Origin: Albugo candida | Lineage: Eukaryota > Oomycota > Peronosporomycetes > Albuginales > Albuginaceae | Direction: 5' to 3' | DNA: 64,000 nt | NCBI GenBank assembly: GCA_905220665.1 | Contig: CAJNAR010000002.1 | Span: 1 to 64,000, forward strand | Shown here: positions 23,100 through 35,323 of the stretch, piece by piece | How positions within the stretch are numbered: position 1 is the first letter of the stretch | Layout: every line of letters starts with the position of its first letter | Made by a program: the position numbers and the translations under genes | The notes under the pieces: generated by a model | Seen by the model: the letters and a program-made list of their open reading frames with translations, nothing else | The model's database searches: none | Told to the model about the DNA's origin: nothing

Positions 23100-26000
23100 C
23101 AATACAAAGGGCAGCTCAACGGACATTCTTTCGTGAACCAATAAAACCATTCTTTCCGTTAATACAAACGGAATCAAAAAGAATGGTAATCTATTGATAC
23201 AATATACACTATCGAAATACTCCATTTGTTGCGTACAAGAAACTCAATTTCGCGACCGTCACCACCTGGAGACTTATCAGTTTCACTTGGCTTCCAAATT
23301 TCCGACATCATCTTTTTTTCAGTGACTCGATAGTCCTCACTCTCATCCCGTTCGGGAACGAGTAAACGGGGTTGTGACAATTATTCGTCACGATTTTCCC
23401 GGATCTGACTCTTCACAGGCTCTTACCACTTTCTCCGTACCCGACCGATATTTTGTTGTTTGTTTGGCGATACTCGGATCTCCATTATATATCCATAACG
23501 TTTATGCTCCGGTGAATCCAGCGGAACGCAAAACATTTTTCGATCAACTTCCAACGGGATCTTTTGAACACAACGCAACGCACATCGTTTGTGGCGATTT
23601 AAACACAACTTTTTGTCCCACGTTGGATTGCGTCAGGGTTGTATATTGGCACGAGACAAGTCGCCTCTCATGTTTGGAATGGCTTTCCCATTTGGGCGTG
23701 ATGTATGCTTGGCGTCAAAATCATCCTGAAGCACGTATCTTTATTGGCCCCCAGCCCAGAAAAACCTGCTGGATTACATCCTTTTGTCGGAACCTCTTTT
23801 CCAATCAGTTTACAAGGAGTCCAAGGACGTTTCAATCCCACACACGGGTGATCATCTGGCTCATGTTGTCAAGTTCTCAAATCCATTCCAACCCCAAGGT
23901 CGTGGTTATTGGAAATGTCCTTTATCATTATTCGAGTATCAGTAATCAAAGCAGTGATCAAGGAGGAGTCGGATCGTATCTTAGCAAAGCTTCGTGTTTC
24001 CTGTCATCCTAAATCAGACTGGGAGAATTGGGAGAAGCAAACACTAACGTTATTACAGCAAGTTTAGAAGAAGATTCGTCGCCAGGAAGATTTGGATGTG
24101 ACCCGCGCTCGTGCTGATTTGGACGAAGCTGCAGCATCTTTTCGACAATCAATTCAAGAACAAGAAAAAAGTTGTACGACGACGCTTTTCGCTCTTATCA
24201 TGACAGGGTCAGGAGTTCGTTCAAGTATAATCAAGACTCCATGTTCGATTACCATATGAAGAACATGGAGAAATCAACTCGCCATTTCTTTCGACCAGTG
24301 GACTCAACATGTCATCGTGTACCCTTGGAAGAAGTTCTACTTCCTAATGGGCAAGTTTCTAAAAATCCTATTTATACCGCTCTTCAGTTCACCGATCACT
24401 GGGGTGGTATCATGGGAGATCAACAAAGTTCATCTGGGCTTCCTTTGCGTCCATGCGCGACACAACAATACACATTGCTTCACTCGGTCACAGAAACTTT
24501 ATCCAGCCCTGACGAATCCTATTGTTCGCTCCATTAATCAAACTGAAGATGGAAGAAGCAATAAAAAGTATGCGTGGACACTCGTCACCTGGAATGGATG
24601 GATTACGGGCAGCATTCTACCAGCTCGCTCCGAGTGTATTTGGTGAATGTTTGCAAATTGTCTTCGAAAAGCAACTTCGTCGAGGCTCGTTGCTGCGTTC
24701 TCAACGTAGTTCAGCAATCACGTTGCTTTACAAAAAAGGATCCCGTGCTGATCCTGGCAACCATCGTCCTATTGCCTCGAAATGCGTGGATGTGAAAGTA
24801 CTGTCGAAGGTACTCGTGTACCAACTTCAGCAGGTGCTTCCGTCCACGAGGACCAAAAAGCATTTCTGCGAGGACGTTCCATCCATCATCACATTCGGTG
24901 TATGAGTGATCTGCAGGACATGGTCACTCACCGTGATGAAGAACCATACGCAACACTCCACGATTTTGAGAAAGCGTACGGTCGAGTGGATTGGTCGTAC
25001 ATGTTGCGGCTTTATCGAAAATGAATTGTGGAAATTCGTTCATCCAGTGGACAAAGCTTCTGTACACCAACACGACTGTATCGTTGTTGCTGAATGGAAC
25101 GCTTTCGCCAAAAAGCACTCCGTGGGGTGTCAAACAGTATGATCCACTGGCCGCTTTGCTTTTTTTCATGACGATTGAGCCTTTGCGAAATTTGTTGCGG
25201 AGGAATGAAGGACCAGGAATATGCATCACTCCAACGACTACAGCAACGAGTTTGTTTTTTGTGGACGACTCGACATTATCATCAGTAGAGGCGCAGCTCG
25301 AGATCGTTCAAAAGTATTGCGATGGTTCAGGAGCAAAACTTAACTTGTTTAAGTCCACTTTGCTCCCACTTAATCGACACCAAGTAGGTCAACCGTTTGC
25401 ACATGTGAAAGTACTCTAGCCGATCGCGTCGGTGAAATATTTGGGAGTTCCGTTTAGTCACACACCCGTTGGTGATTTAATGATCGAATTCTTAGAAGAT
25501 CGTTTTTATGGTGGATTCAGGCAGTGGTTTCGTCGAGCCAGAACAGTTCGTGGAAGATTACTGGTGGCACAAATTATGGTGTCATCACGTTTATGGCATC
25601 TTACATCTCATTTCAACATCCCGTAACATTTCATTCGACGCTGGGAATCGATGCTCAATCGATTCGTTTTGAGTCGGAAGTATGAGAGCGATTTAACACA
25701 CGTTCAACTGATCAAGTCGAAATTCTTGTACCTACCTCATTCAGAGGGAGGCTTTCAGGTTCCCATTATCTCAACACAACTGAAGAATCAACGCTTTCCG
25801 TTTTTACAACAATTTCTACTTCATTCGAGTACAGCTTCACCCAGCAATTGGACACTCCCTGGAATGGAGATCACACGGTTCCTTTTGCCCTATTTTGGGC
25901 CATATCGATCACTCGATATCCTCACGATATCACCACGTCGGCATAGGGCCATGGTCCATTGGAATATAGCGTCACCATGGTGGAAGCAGACATGTATTTG

Positions 26001-27240
26001 GTTCCACCAAAGTCATTGGGATCTTACCAGCAAAGAACTATCACAACAGGAGCGATTTCTCACGATGTTGGATGCTCCCATATGGCTTCATATCGACCCT
26101 CATCTGCATTTTGAGAAGAGACGACGGTCAACGAGTGTCTCTGCTCATCGTTGATGTCTGGGAATGGTGCCCGAACAAGCGCGTAGTATTAGGATGCGCT
26201 TCGCTCAAGCGTTTCAAATACGGTCTCTACGTGACTTTTTTGGTGGAAGAACGGACTGGTTCGTCTCTGATCTCGAATTCATTTTGCGTTTTAGTACAAC
26301 GGAGGTTCGGCAGCCGTCCGATCAGTCTCAATCGAAGTCTTTACGCCGGTTGTACGTCGATGCAACGCAAATTCTGCGACGAGCTCAACCTGCTGGCGTA
26401 TTTCGCTGTTCCGTAAGGGAAATGGCACACGCTTATCCGGTTCAATTTGGCATTCAACTCTCGGACAAGAAGGTTTTCTTCCCGATGATACTTCGGAATA
26501 AACTTTATCGAGTCGTTGGGAAGGCTTTGCCACCGGATAAACCACACCCAATGTTGCTTCACGTATCAGAACGTGATCGAAGTGGACGTCAACATGGGTG
26601 AATGATTTTCACAAGCAATGCAAACGTCTTCGCAGACGTTTGCTACCGATCTATTCGGATGTCCAGTTCCGTCATTCTCCTATATCCCACCAGTTCGAAC
26701 ACGATTTTGGTTTTTACAACAATCACATCCAGAAATCATCCTGTGCACTAAGAAGCATTGTGGTGCGGTAGAAAGCTACCAGCATTTTTTTTTCGATTGC
26801 AACAGGACACGTTTAATTTGGTAAGAGCTCGTTCCGTCATGGACAATCTTCTTTTCCGTTCGCCCGCGATGGTCACATATCACGTGTGCACGGATTCCTG
26901 CACTTCGTGGAAACCTTTTCGAGTGGTGCTGGAGGGTCTTTGGCTTACATTAGTCGCGGTCGCGATTCGTTTTATTTGGACGGATCGGAATCGCAGACTT
27001 TTCGCCCACGGCACTTCGACGCCAACTGCCTCACCTGTTTCGGTGATTTATAGCACACTGATGGCCCATATCCGCTATCTTCAACGGCAGTGCTATGATA
27101 CGGAGCATCTCGAGCGCTTGACACAAGTATAAGCGTCTTATCAACATACTGGCTCAGCCAGGAGGTATTTCTCTACTCGGCCCAGCCTGCTTCAAGTTCG
27201 ACGCCGTCAACGATGCTAAGTCTTCAATGCGTGGCGTTTC
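23100..27240 (+). pseudogene. LINE A ORF2 (endonuclease + reverse transcriptase), broken
   Basis: An APE-type endonuclease comes first: NTNGIKKNG (~23160), YSICCVQETQF (~23220), YAPVNPAERKTFF (~23500), HIVCGDLNTTF (~23583) and LLDYILLSEP (~23770). Reverse transcriptase follows: MDGLRAAFYQLAPS (~24595), ITLLYKKGSRADPGN (~24720), FLRGRSIHHHI (~24870) and FFVDDSTLSS (~25255, the catalytic F/YxDD block). Near the C-terminus are a zf-RVT-like CGAVESYQHFFFDC (~26760) and FIWTDRNRRLF (~26970). Multiple frameshifts and stops show it is dead. Confidence 0.9.
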
Positions 27241-27383
27241 TAACTTAAAAGCTATCTTATTCCATTCGCTGAACCTCGCAGCGGCTTTCTAGACCAATCT
27301 TGCATTCCTTTTGCTTATTTATTGTAGTTTAAGCATCAGAGAAGTCATTTACGTCTAATTCTAGTAAGATAGACAACTTCAAC

Positions 27384-27824
27384 CAAAGAGGGGTGTACGG
27401 TAGCAGCTCCCTTTAGATAGACATGATGTAATTAAATAATAAAAATGTAATTTGAGAAAAAAGGCACCCTCCCTCTTGATCACTAGCCAATATAAAAAAA
27501 CATATCTGTCACGGCATTTCTACAAATAGATATCAAAGCTTGTTAAAAAAAGGAATTGTGATAAACAAATTACCTCGTTTCCATATACTCAAAAGTAAGA
27601 TACAACAAGCTATTTACCAGTCGCTCTAATGTCGCCCATCCGTATATTCGAATAAGTTACCGAAGCATGCGGACTCGCTTGTATGACGTCCTGGGAAACC
27701 CCACTGGTTGTTGCCCCTTCTTTTCGTCAAAATAGTCGTCGAAAATGAGAAAACAAAACGCTACTACACACAATCACTCGCTTTTGTATTTTTCAAGAAA
27801 GTATACTACGACAGTATACTACAA
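27384..27824. other. AT-rich spacer between LINE A and GH7 gene
   Basis: No gene seen. It should contain the GH7 3' UTR and polyadenylation region on the minus strand. Confidence 0.5.
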
Positions 27825-29219
27825 TCAATTTCTCACCACCGTAGTGGCTCCAATCTTCCCAAAACGTATTTTCGAAAACATTACAGACGCACCTGGGTTG
27901 GTTTTTGTAAGCTCGGTGACATTGCCTTCACTTGTTGCGCACGGTCCACGTTTCACTCCGAGAGGACACACTTCCTTTTGATCTTTCACTGTGCACGCTT
28001 TCGGCGGGAAAACGGAGTCAAGCCATTGCATGTTAACATTCCAATCAGCCCAAAGACTGATGGCCAGTACCATTCCTTTACGCAGCGACTTGCCCATTCT
28101 TCTCAATCCTCCTATATTTGTATGATCGTCAGTCTCATTGAATGCTTTCCTCTCCGCTGCGCAAAACTTATCGGTGATTTCTCCACCGTCATAATCTGGA
28201 GTCGTTATAGTGACATCGGGTATAGGGACCAATTTACCGTCTTGTATGTACAAACGGCGAATCTCTACCAAATCACCGGTATCCGTGTCGCCGTCCGTAA
28301 TGAATTGGGTCAAAACGGTAAACGTACGGCTTGTGTCGATCTTAAATTTGTCTCCAAGTCCATAAAAATCAATCGCTCCCACTCGATACGGGTTGTAGTC
28401 ACACCCGCCTCTATCACAGGTTTTTTTTGCACATTGTGCTTCACCGCTACACGTGTTGTAACCATCTGTTTTTTTGCAAGGATGCGATGTGAACACGTTA
28501 CTCCTTGTATTTCCTTCAAAAACATCGACTTCCGCGCAAAACGTGCCGTACGTTCCTCTACCCAATGAGTAACTGTAGGGGTCCCATTTTTTACAATTTG
28601 ATTTCCCGATGACAAACTTATTTTCCCGATTGCTCTGTGCGTCGCAATAACCCATTCCGGCCGTTGCTCCAGGGTAGTCGGGATTACCGGAACGATTAAA
28701 CCCGCCATCCATATCCATTTGAGAAAAGTAAAAGGCTGCATTCATCCCGCATGGAAGGTTTGATAGATTAATGTCGAAGGCAATTTCTCTGTTCAAGAGC
28801 GTGAAGTTTTCATACGTTGATTCCGGGCCCAACAGGTAAAGACGCGAGCCCTCCGTATGCGAATCGGGTCCGGTTGGGGTAATGAATCGAAGTGTTAATT
28901 CATCGTCTTTTGTTGTGACTCCGAGCGTGTTCTCGTAATCGATTGGTTGCAATTCGCAATCAGTAAGAGGTTGCTCTTCACTTCCACAATATTCTTTATT
29001 CCATTGATTGCCCTTGTAGCAAAAACCTCCTTTCTTCCCTACGAGCTCACGCCAATTGGCGTCCGCGACAACTCTCGTATTTTTTGTTTTACAATCATTC
29101 TTGCTTTCACACACAGTGAGCGGAAGGGGAGGAAAATTGTCTGTCCTATCCTTTGGAAATGTCTGGGTCAGGCCTGATGGCAGAAAACCAACAAGCACAA
29201 GTGCAATACGATAAACCAT
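27825..29219 (-). CDS. Secreted GH7 cellobiohydrolase/endoglucanase
   Basis: 464 residues, one uninterrupted frame. An N-terminal signal peptide (hydrophobic core IALVLVGFLPSGLTQ) precedes a complete glycoside hydrolase family 7 domain, which cleaves beta-1,4-glucan with retention of configuration. The catalytic block is EVDVFEGN: E230 (nucleophile), D232 and E235 (acid/base), matching the family pattern ExDxxE. Other family blocks are DANW, MGYCDAQ, CDYNPYRVG and GGMVL-like GMVLAISLWADW, with many paired cysteines. There is no linker or cellulose-binding module. The residue matching the tunnel-entrance tryptophan of fungal Cel7A (second W of DANWRW) is Glu here (DANWRE). It probably acts on host or debris cellulose outside the cell. 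The gene sits between two dead LINEs, yet its frame is intact. Confidence 0.95.
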   Translation of the reverse strand: MVYRIALVLVGFLPSGLTQTFPKDRTDNFPPLPLTVCESKNDCKTKNTRVVADANWRELVGKKGGFCYKGNQWNKEYCGSEEQPLTDCELQPIDYENTLGVTTKDDELTLRFITPTGPDSHTEGSRLYLLGPESTYENFTLLNREIAFDINLSNLPCGMNAAFYFSQMDMDGGFNRSGNPDYPGATAGMGYCDAQSNRENKFVIGKSNCKKWDPYSYSLGRGTYGTFCAEVDVFEGNTRSNVFTSHPCKKTDGYNTCSGEAQCAKKTCDRGGCDYNPYRVGAIDFYGLGDKFKIDTSRTFTVLTQFITDGDTDTGDLVEIRRLYIQDGKLVPIPDVTITTPDYDGGEITDKFCAAERKAFNETDDHTNIGGLRRMGKSLRKGMVLAISLWADWNVNMQWLDSVFPPKACTVKDQKEVCPLGVKRGPCATSEGNVTELTKTNPGASVMFSKIRFGKIGATTVVRN

Positions 29220-29244
29220 TGTAGTGTTGGTTTTGAGTTGAAGG

Positions 29245-29260
29245 AAATTGAAAAGTGAGA
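29245..29260 (-). promoter_or_regulatory. Oomycete Inr/FPR-like core promoter of the GH7 gene
   Basis: TCTCACTTTTCAATTT on the minus strand, 25 nt before the ATG at 29219. It matches 14 of 16 positions of the oomycete start-site consensus GCTCATTYYNCAWTTT (Inr plus flanking region), as I recall it. The second GH7 gene has a related but weaker version upstream of 63739. Confidence 0.6.
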
Positions 29261-29269
29261 ATAAATGTG

Positions 29270-30070
29270 GCTTAGTCGTTGTGCTTCATGATCTACCAAT
29301 CGGGAACATGTACGTGGCTGAGCACTGGCTAAGACATCGATATTGAGTGAATCACACACTTGTGATTGGATAAATTTGAAATTGGGATGTAAAAGTGTGT
29401 CTGCGTTACTTCTCAAAGTGGCTTAAATCATGGTGTCTTTCCGCGTACTCTTTCCAACGGAAGTGTACCCACGTACGACATTGCAGTCTTTCCTCTATTT
29501 CTTATCGGACAAATAGTCTTCCTTATCGAGGTACATTCGTACGACAATGTGTCACCCTCCACCAATAGAGAATCGCCAATTCTCGTTTTCAAGCAGCTCA
29601 TCCGCACATTATTATGCGTGCAGGCATTCAATCAGATTTTAGGATTCAGTCGCAATGTTATAGATTTGCATTCTATGTCGCCGTGAAATTGGGCGGCTTG
29701 TTATGTTACACATGCAACTCAGTGTGTAAAGACTGGCTCAAAACATACTTATCGTTGTTGCGTCACACTTGTGGTTAGATGTATTTGAAATGATTGTTAC
29801 ATGACCGAGAGCCTTCATGCTTCGATCAGATTCGGCCTGGTGCGCCACTTGTCGTCTTTCCTGTAAAAACCTTGTGCGACATAACAGTCTTTATCTGTGA
29901 CATTTGAGCGACATAACAGTCTTTATCTGTGACATTTGAGCGACATAGCAGTCTTTATGAGTGACATTCGAGCGACAATGTGACCATTATCTATTCGATC
30001 CTTATAATTCTCGTTTTCAATCACCTCATGCGTGAATCATTGTGCATGCAAATATTTAGGTCAGTTGATG
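29270..30070. repeat. Imperfect ~400-bp tandem duplication upstream of GH7
   Basis: The order of landmarks at 29340-29640 recurs at 29750-30070. These are CACACTTGTG(A/G)TT, then a GCGACA/CGACATTGCAGTCTTT block, then CGACAATGTG, then TTCTCGTTTTCAA followed by a CTCAT…GTGCAxGCA block. The copies are clearly diverged. This is the presumed GH7 promoter region, so GH7 regulatory sequence may be duplicated. No gene is otherwise seen from 29220 to 30430. Confidence 0.65.
29876..29971. repeat. Three tandem 32-bp repeats
   Basis: Units at 29876-29907 and 29908-29939 are identical (starting GCGACATAACAGTCTTTATC); the third, 29940-29971, differs at a few bases. They lie inside the duplicated upstream region of the GH7 gene. 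Confidence 0.9.
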
Positions 30071-30429
30071 CATTCACATCCAGTCTGTCGGAAGAACGAC
30101 ATATTTTGATCGCATATACCGCTTTTATCCTCTTCAAAGTACCCTTACGAGGATTTAAGTGTGCTGGGGATAGTGCGAGCATGAGGAGATAGTGACGATT
30201 TGAGTGCTTTTTCCACTCTTTCTAATCAGTTTACACTATTCAATTCAAAAAAAAGGCTGCAACCGTCTGAGCAGAAATATCATCAAGTAGCGAGTGAGTG
30301 CTTGGATTTGATCAAACGCAAGACACACACGTGTGTATCTGTCGATGCAGCATTGCATTTTGAGTAGCCTAAATATAAGGGCTCAGCACCGCCTATAAAA
30401 ACATGCAGGTCTTTGTCATGAATTGTTTA

Positions 30430-30650
30430 ATCACAAAATGTACACACCAATCCGCGTCAAATACGTTCTCTATCTTCATTTCTATCCATCATCTATCCTA
30501 ACTTCCAAATGTACCCATGCAATCACGACGTCTCCCTTACAGGAAATGTCCAAGCTCACATGAGCAGACGTGTTCGTATGTCAGGATTTATTCTTGAGTG
30601 CACAAAGAATCTGAACGAAGTCTTTGATACGAGACTTAAATGCAAATTTT
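30430..30650 (+). pseudogene. 5' fragment of a NAK-type kinase gene (duplicate of 61665-62872)
   Basis: The reading GNVQAHMSRRVRMSGFILEC (~30542-30601) matches the start of the intact kinase at 62872 (GNVQAHIGRRARIAGF). DNA upstream also matches the intact gene's 5' flank, for example GTCAAATAC, ATCTTCATTT, and CCATGCAATCACGACGT (30513-30530 versus ~62930-62950 on the other strand). A short part just before the start codon is missing. Similarity stops soon after codon ~25, so no kinase domain remains. It faces away from the GH7 gene at 27825-29219, the same head-to-head arrangement as at the right edge. Confidence 0.85.
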
Positions 30651-31007
30651 GCGAGTTTCTTAAGCGAAAACCAAATAAATCAGCAATTTCGGCACGATTT
30701 TGGCTCAGTTGAAGGTGTCTATATCACTAGAATTAGACTAACTGACTTCTCTAGTTGACTAGGCTATCTTGAATAACATATATACATATAAAAAGCGTTT
30801 CGTGAATTACTGTGAGAGATGATAAGATGTCGTCTCGTTGATAATCCCGTATCGCAGTAGCCTCAGTATCATTGATACGAGACTGTGTCCAGCTTGTAAA
30901 TGCTGTAAAGTTGAAAAAGTTGTAAAGTTGTAAGAATGGTCCAAAAGTACCGTGATTTGCAAATTGGTGTGCGCCACACTACGGTGAGCAGAACCAGCCA
31001 ACTAGGA

Positions 31008-34000
31008 CTAGGATCTGAGTTGCACTTGCATTTTGACTTGTCTGTGCCGTACCCGCAGTAATGATCTTCGGCTTCTGAAAAATCCATCCATTGATCCTTG
31101 CGTTGCGAGTTGATCCAGCACCTTTGCAAGCCGAATGCTTTCCTCTTGGTCGTAACACTGTCTTCGAAAGTACCGAACGTGCGCACTAAATGTGGTGTAG
31201 ATCACGGAAAGTGCTTGAACTGTCGGAGTTGCTGATCGCCGATCGAACAAACGACGATTCCGATCTGTCCAGACGAAGTGCAGTGTCACCGCTTGCAATG
31301 CAAGCCATAAATCTGATATAATATCTAAATATTCTTGCCAATCCGACCGTAGTGTTGGTACGATTGCACATGCAATATGCGTCCAGCGTGGTCGAGAGGA
31401 GAAAAACCGATCCCAACTAGGGAGTAACTCCCTCCATAACTGTGCCGTGTGATCGCACTCTATAAAGAGATGTTGATCGGATTCCACTGCCCCACACGAA
31501 GGCTGCGTGCACAATATAATGTCGGGCTGAATATCCTTTAAGAACCAAAAACGAGATAGAACTGGCAACATTCGAAAGGCTAGTAGAAACTGTAAATCCT
31601 CGAAAATTGGTAATACACGTTTTCGAAGATGCCGTGATGTAGCCATAAAAGTTCGAACTCGTTCTGCATCCAGTGCGTCCGATCTCTCCCGTGATGACCA
31701 ATGTGTCGATATCGGATGACTCTTGGTTGGTTCGGGAGGTTTCCAGACGATTCGTGAGAGTTGTGAGCGTGGAATAGATGGAAAATAATGTTTCCTTTCC
31801 GTGCTTGTTACTCCCACATAAAATGATCTGCCACTTGTGGTTGGTATAATCCAAGTGATGAGACCGATCGTCGAGTGGATACGCTGGAGAATCTGAGTGA
31901 CTTCATTGTAAAGTCGACCCAGCAACTTTTCTTCAGACATATCCGATGTGTTCAGCTCTTCGTCGTTGTAATACATGTCGACAAAATCTTCCTTCGTTGG
32001 CCATGTGTCGCTTTCACGAAAAAAGTCTTGCAAACTTCGAGCGTCGAAAAGTGTAGCAAACGTTTTTCGAATGTTCGATGTGGTTCATTCACCATGCCAA
32101 GATTGTACCAAACGTTTTGCGTACTCGGATTGCGAGTAGCAGCTTCGTAATGTAACTTTTGGTCGCAGTGAAACTTCATCGGTTGTTCCATGTAGTACTG
32201 ACGGCGTTGTAAAACATTAAATCTGATATTGAAATGCTCCAATCCATCTGATGCCACATTTTAAATGCTTGTTTCCACCATAAAGATGTGCTTTCCCAGT
32301 GAACCATTTTCCCATGTCGATGTGGTGCGATGGTGAATATATCCATCGGCTTGTGTGGTCCAAATGAAGGTTGGATAAGCTGTAATAATTCCGTCGAAGC
32401 AGTTGTCCAATTCGCAGGAATAATTGTTGACGCATCGGATGCGAACTGCTGAAGGAATTGAATACGCTGTAGCTTTTAATCGTCCCACCAAAAAAGGAAC
32501 TTGTAGTCCACCATCTTGTCGGCGAAGATATAAAAACTCTTTGCTGAGTAGGGGAACATGTTTTGAATCTTTTTTGTGTTTCCGGCCAAGCACAAATCGA
32601 TTTAACATCGATTGCCACTGTCGGATAGTCACTACTGGTATGTCTACGTGCATCGTGTAATTCCACAGACGTGATAAAATCATCGTCTGCGCAACCAGTA
32701 GTCGACCACGAGCAGTTCTTGCTCGTCGAAACCATACACCAGAAACATCGTAAAAACGCTTTTCGAGAGTTGAAATAACCATCGAATGAGTTGGTTTCTG
32801 TCCGAACGGAATACCCAAATACTTGACCGAATCCTCCGGACCCATTATGGTCAAATTGGGAATACGTGGACATGGCTTGGTCCGATTTAACGAGAGCAAG
32901 GATGATTTACTCAAGTTGATTTTCGCACCCGATCCATCGCAATAGACTTGGACGAGTTCGAGTTGCGTGATAACACCATCTGGTGTCTCTGAAAGCAATG
33001 TCGAATCGTCCGCAAAAAATAATCCAGTTGCGACAGTCGTGCCATTAATCCAAAGGCCATGTTCTTCATGTAGGCGAAGTAAATTTCACAAAGGTTCGAT
33101 CGTCATCAGAAAAAGTAATGCTGAGAGAGGATCACCTTGTTTGACTCTACGTTGTGGTGTAATGGACGGTGTGATATTTCCATTAATCATCAACTGCGCC
33201 TTTGTGTTATTGTACAAAAGACGAACCTAATCGATAAAAAAATTTCCAACGCCCATTTTTTCCAAAACGCGAAACATGTACGTCCAATTGACTCGATCAT
33301 AAGCTTTCTCAAAGTCGAGAAAAGTCGCATAAGCTTCCTCCCCACGATGAGTGACCAAGTCTTGTATGTCGGTGAGATGTCGAATATGGTGATGCATTGA
33401 CCGTCCTCGCACAAATGCTTTTGATCTTGATGGATCATTTTTGGCAAAAAAGCGTTGCAATCGATACGCCAACACTTTTGAAAGTACTTTTACATCGACG
33501 CAAAGCAGTGCGATCGGTCGATAGTTGCCAGGATCACCTCGTGATCCTTTCTTGTATAAAAGTGTGATTGCTGAGTGACGTTGTGATCGGAGTAAAAGTC
33601 CATTTCCAGCTGATATTAGAACACGATCTTTGAACACTCGCCAAACGTTTCCGGATCAAAGCTGATAAAAATGCTGCTGTTAGTCCATCCATATCTGGAG
33701 AAGTTCTAGTCCGCATGTGCTTGATCGCTTCCACCATCACGTTCGTACTTAAGGGAGTTAAGAGACGGTCTTTTTCTGCTGAGGCAAGGGAAACTTGAAT
33801 CGAATCGGGTAACTTTTTTTGCTTTCTTTCACATGGAACATTCGAGTCGGTATCGGAGCTATAAAGAGAGCTCATGACACCACCCAGATCTCTGAGTTCG
33901 TCAATAATCTCCCTCGGGTTCGATGTCACGGTACCACATTTTTTTGTAACATTTTCGATCGCCACGCGACGACAAGAACTATCCGGAAGGCGAAAAAAAT

Positions 34001-35196
34001 GCTTGGAATAGTTCTCCATATGCTTCACGTGATGGTCGAAACTCTCATCTTGGTTGTATTTTGCGTTGTTTCGACTGAAATTCTAAATTGTTGGAGACTC
34101 GATTCGTAAATATACCGTGACTCATTGGTGCCTTGAATGCGATGTCGAGATGCTGCGACATCCAAAACACGTTGGGTAGACTCAACATCACGTCGGCTAT
34201 CTTGAGCAACCTTTTGTTCAATGCCTTGAAGCTGTATCTTGATTTTCGTCTTCCAACTTTACCGATTTTTCCGGGATTCGAAGTTGTCTGCAACTGTTCG
34301 AGCACCAAATTCGCTTCCAATTTAATTGCTTCGACAACTTTAGGATATTCAAATAGTCGTAATGAACATTTCCAATATCCTTGACCCGGAGATTGAGTTG
34401 GATTTACAAAAGTTACTTTTTGTGTCAGATGATCTCCCGCATCTCGTGGACGAAAATACTCAGAGGTTTTGTATACCATAATGAATAGCTCTTCCGACAT
34501 GCAGACCTAATCTAGTCGATTCTTGCGATGTATTGGCCCTGTAAATACTTTTTCAGTCGGATCTTGGATTCGCCAAGCGTCTACCACACCCAACTATGAA
34601 AGCCATTCCAAACACGCTAATCGACTTAGTTCGTGCCGAATTGTACCACTCGAAGCATCGATAGCTGGATCGAGTGGTGTGTTGAAATCACGAAATGCGA
34701 TATGTGTCCGGTCGATTCGAAAGTGTTGGAAAGCAATAACTCATAAAAAACCCTCGTTCCTCGGCCTTGACAAGGTGCATATACACTGTGAATATACACC
34801 GGTGCATCGTGAATGAGATGACGCAAACCCAAATAGCGATTTGGAATGCTTCGTTCGGTGAGTTCTTCAGCTGTTGAGTAACCGGGAAAGTCCGAAGGAT
34901 TGTCATGACGCCGCCATTGCGATTTTGACTCGGATGGAAATAGAACTGTTGTGGTCATAGACATACATTTGTGCTGCATTTTTGAGGGGTAATAAAAACT
35001 GAAATGAGTCTAGTTGGTTGTGATCGTGAAACTTGGTTTCTTGAACACAACAAATGGGGTGTTGTGATAGGATGTGGTCGATAAAAAGATGACCATTTTT
35101 ATGAATTCCATTTACATTCACCGTGAGTGCTGAGACATTGTTCCACGTCGAAATAATCGAGGAGCCCTTAGAATTCACGCTGAAGTGGACCAGCAA
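31008..35196 (-). pseudogene. LINE B ORF2 (endonuclease + reverse transcriptase), broken
   Basis: The endonuclease start reads LTVNVNGIHKNG and ICCVQETKFHDH (35196-34903), then VYIHSVYAPCQG (~34790). Reverse transcriptase blocks are MDGLTAAFLSAL (~33680), ITLLYKKGSRGDPGNYRPIA (~33560), KAFVRGRSMHHHI (~33420), ATFLDFEKAYDRVNW (~33310) and FFADDSTLLSE (~33010, with the catalytic FADD). The C-terminal part 32033-31008 is one long open frame with CGAVESDQHLFIECD (zf-RVT-like) and FVWTDRNRRLF. At least five frameshifts separate the pieces, so it cannot make one protein, but it is better preserved than copy A. Confidence 0.9.
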
Positions 35197-35323
35197 GCAA
35201 TCTCATTTCACCATCTTGTTGTGAGAGGTGAAGTGTTGTGTGTTCCTCTGGAAAAAAGCTGAGATTGACGGAAAGCTCAGCGATGTCATCATGGAGAAGT
35301 CCACGCCATCTACCGCCAAACTA

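Larger units (their letters stand above)
20580..27383 (+). mobile_element. LINE retrotransposon copy A (near full length, decayed)
   Basis: A non-LTR retrotransposon of ~6.8 kb with ORF1 (20683-~22883) and ORF2 (~23100-27240). The boundaries come from comparison with the opposite-strand copy B at 30708-37700. Both begin with GACTTCTCAATT, then C or T, then GCCGGCTACTA, and both share a 3' segment AGAGAAGTCA…CTTCAAC (ends 27383 in A, 30708 in B). Matching lengths (6.8 and 7.0 kb) support these ends. Every ORF is broken by frameshifts and stops. No clear target-site duplication was found. Confidence 0.9.

Noticed and set aside
29876..29971. CRISPR-like repeats
   Set aside because: Units are directly adjacent without spacers, in a eukaryotic promoter region; simple tandem duplication.
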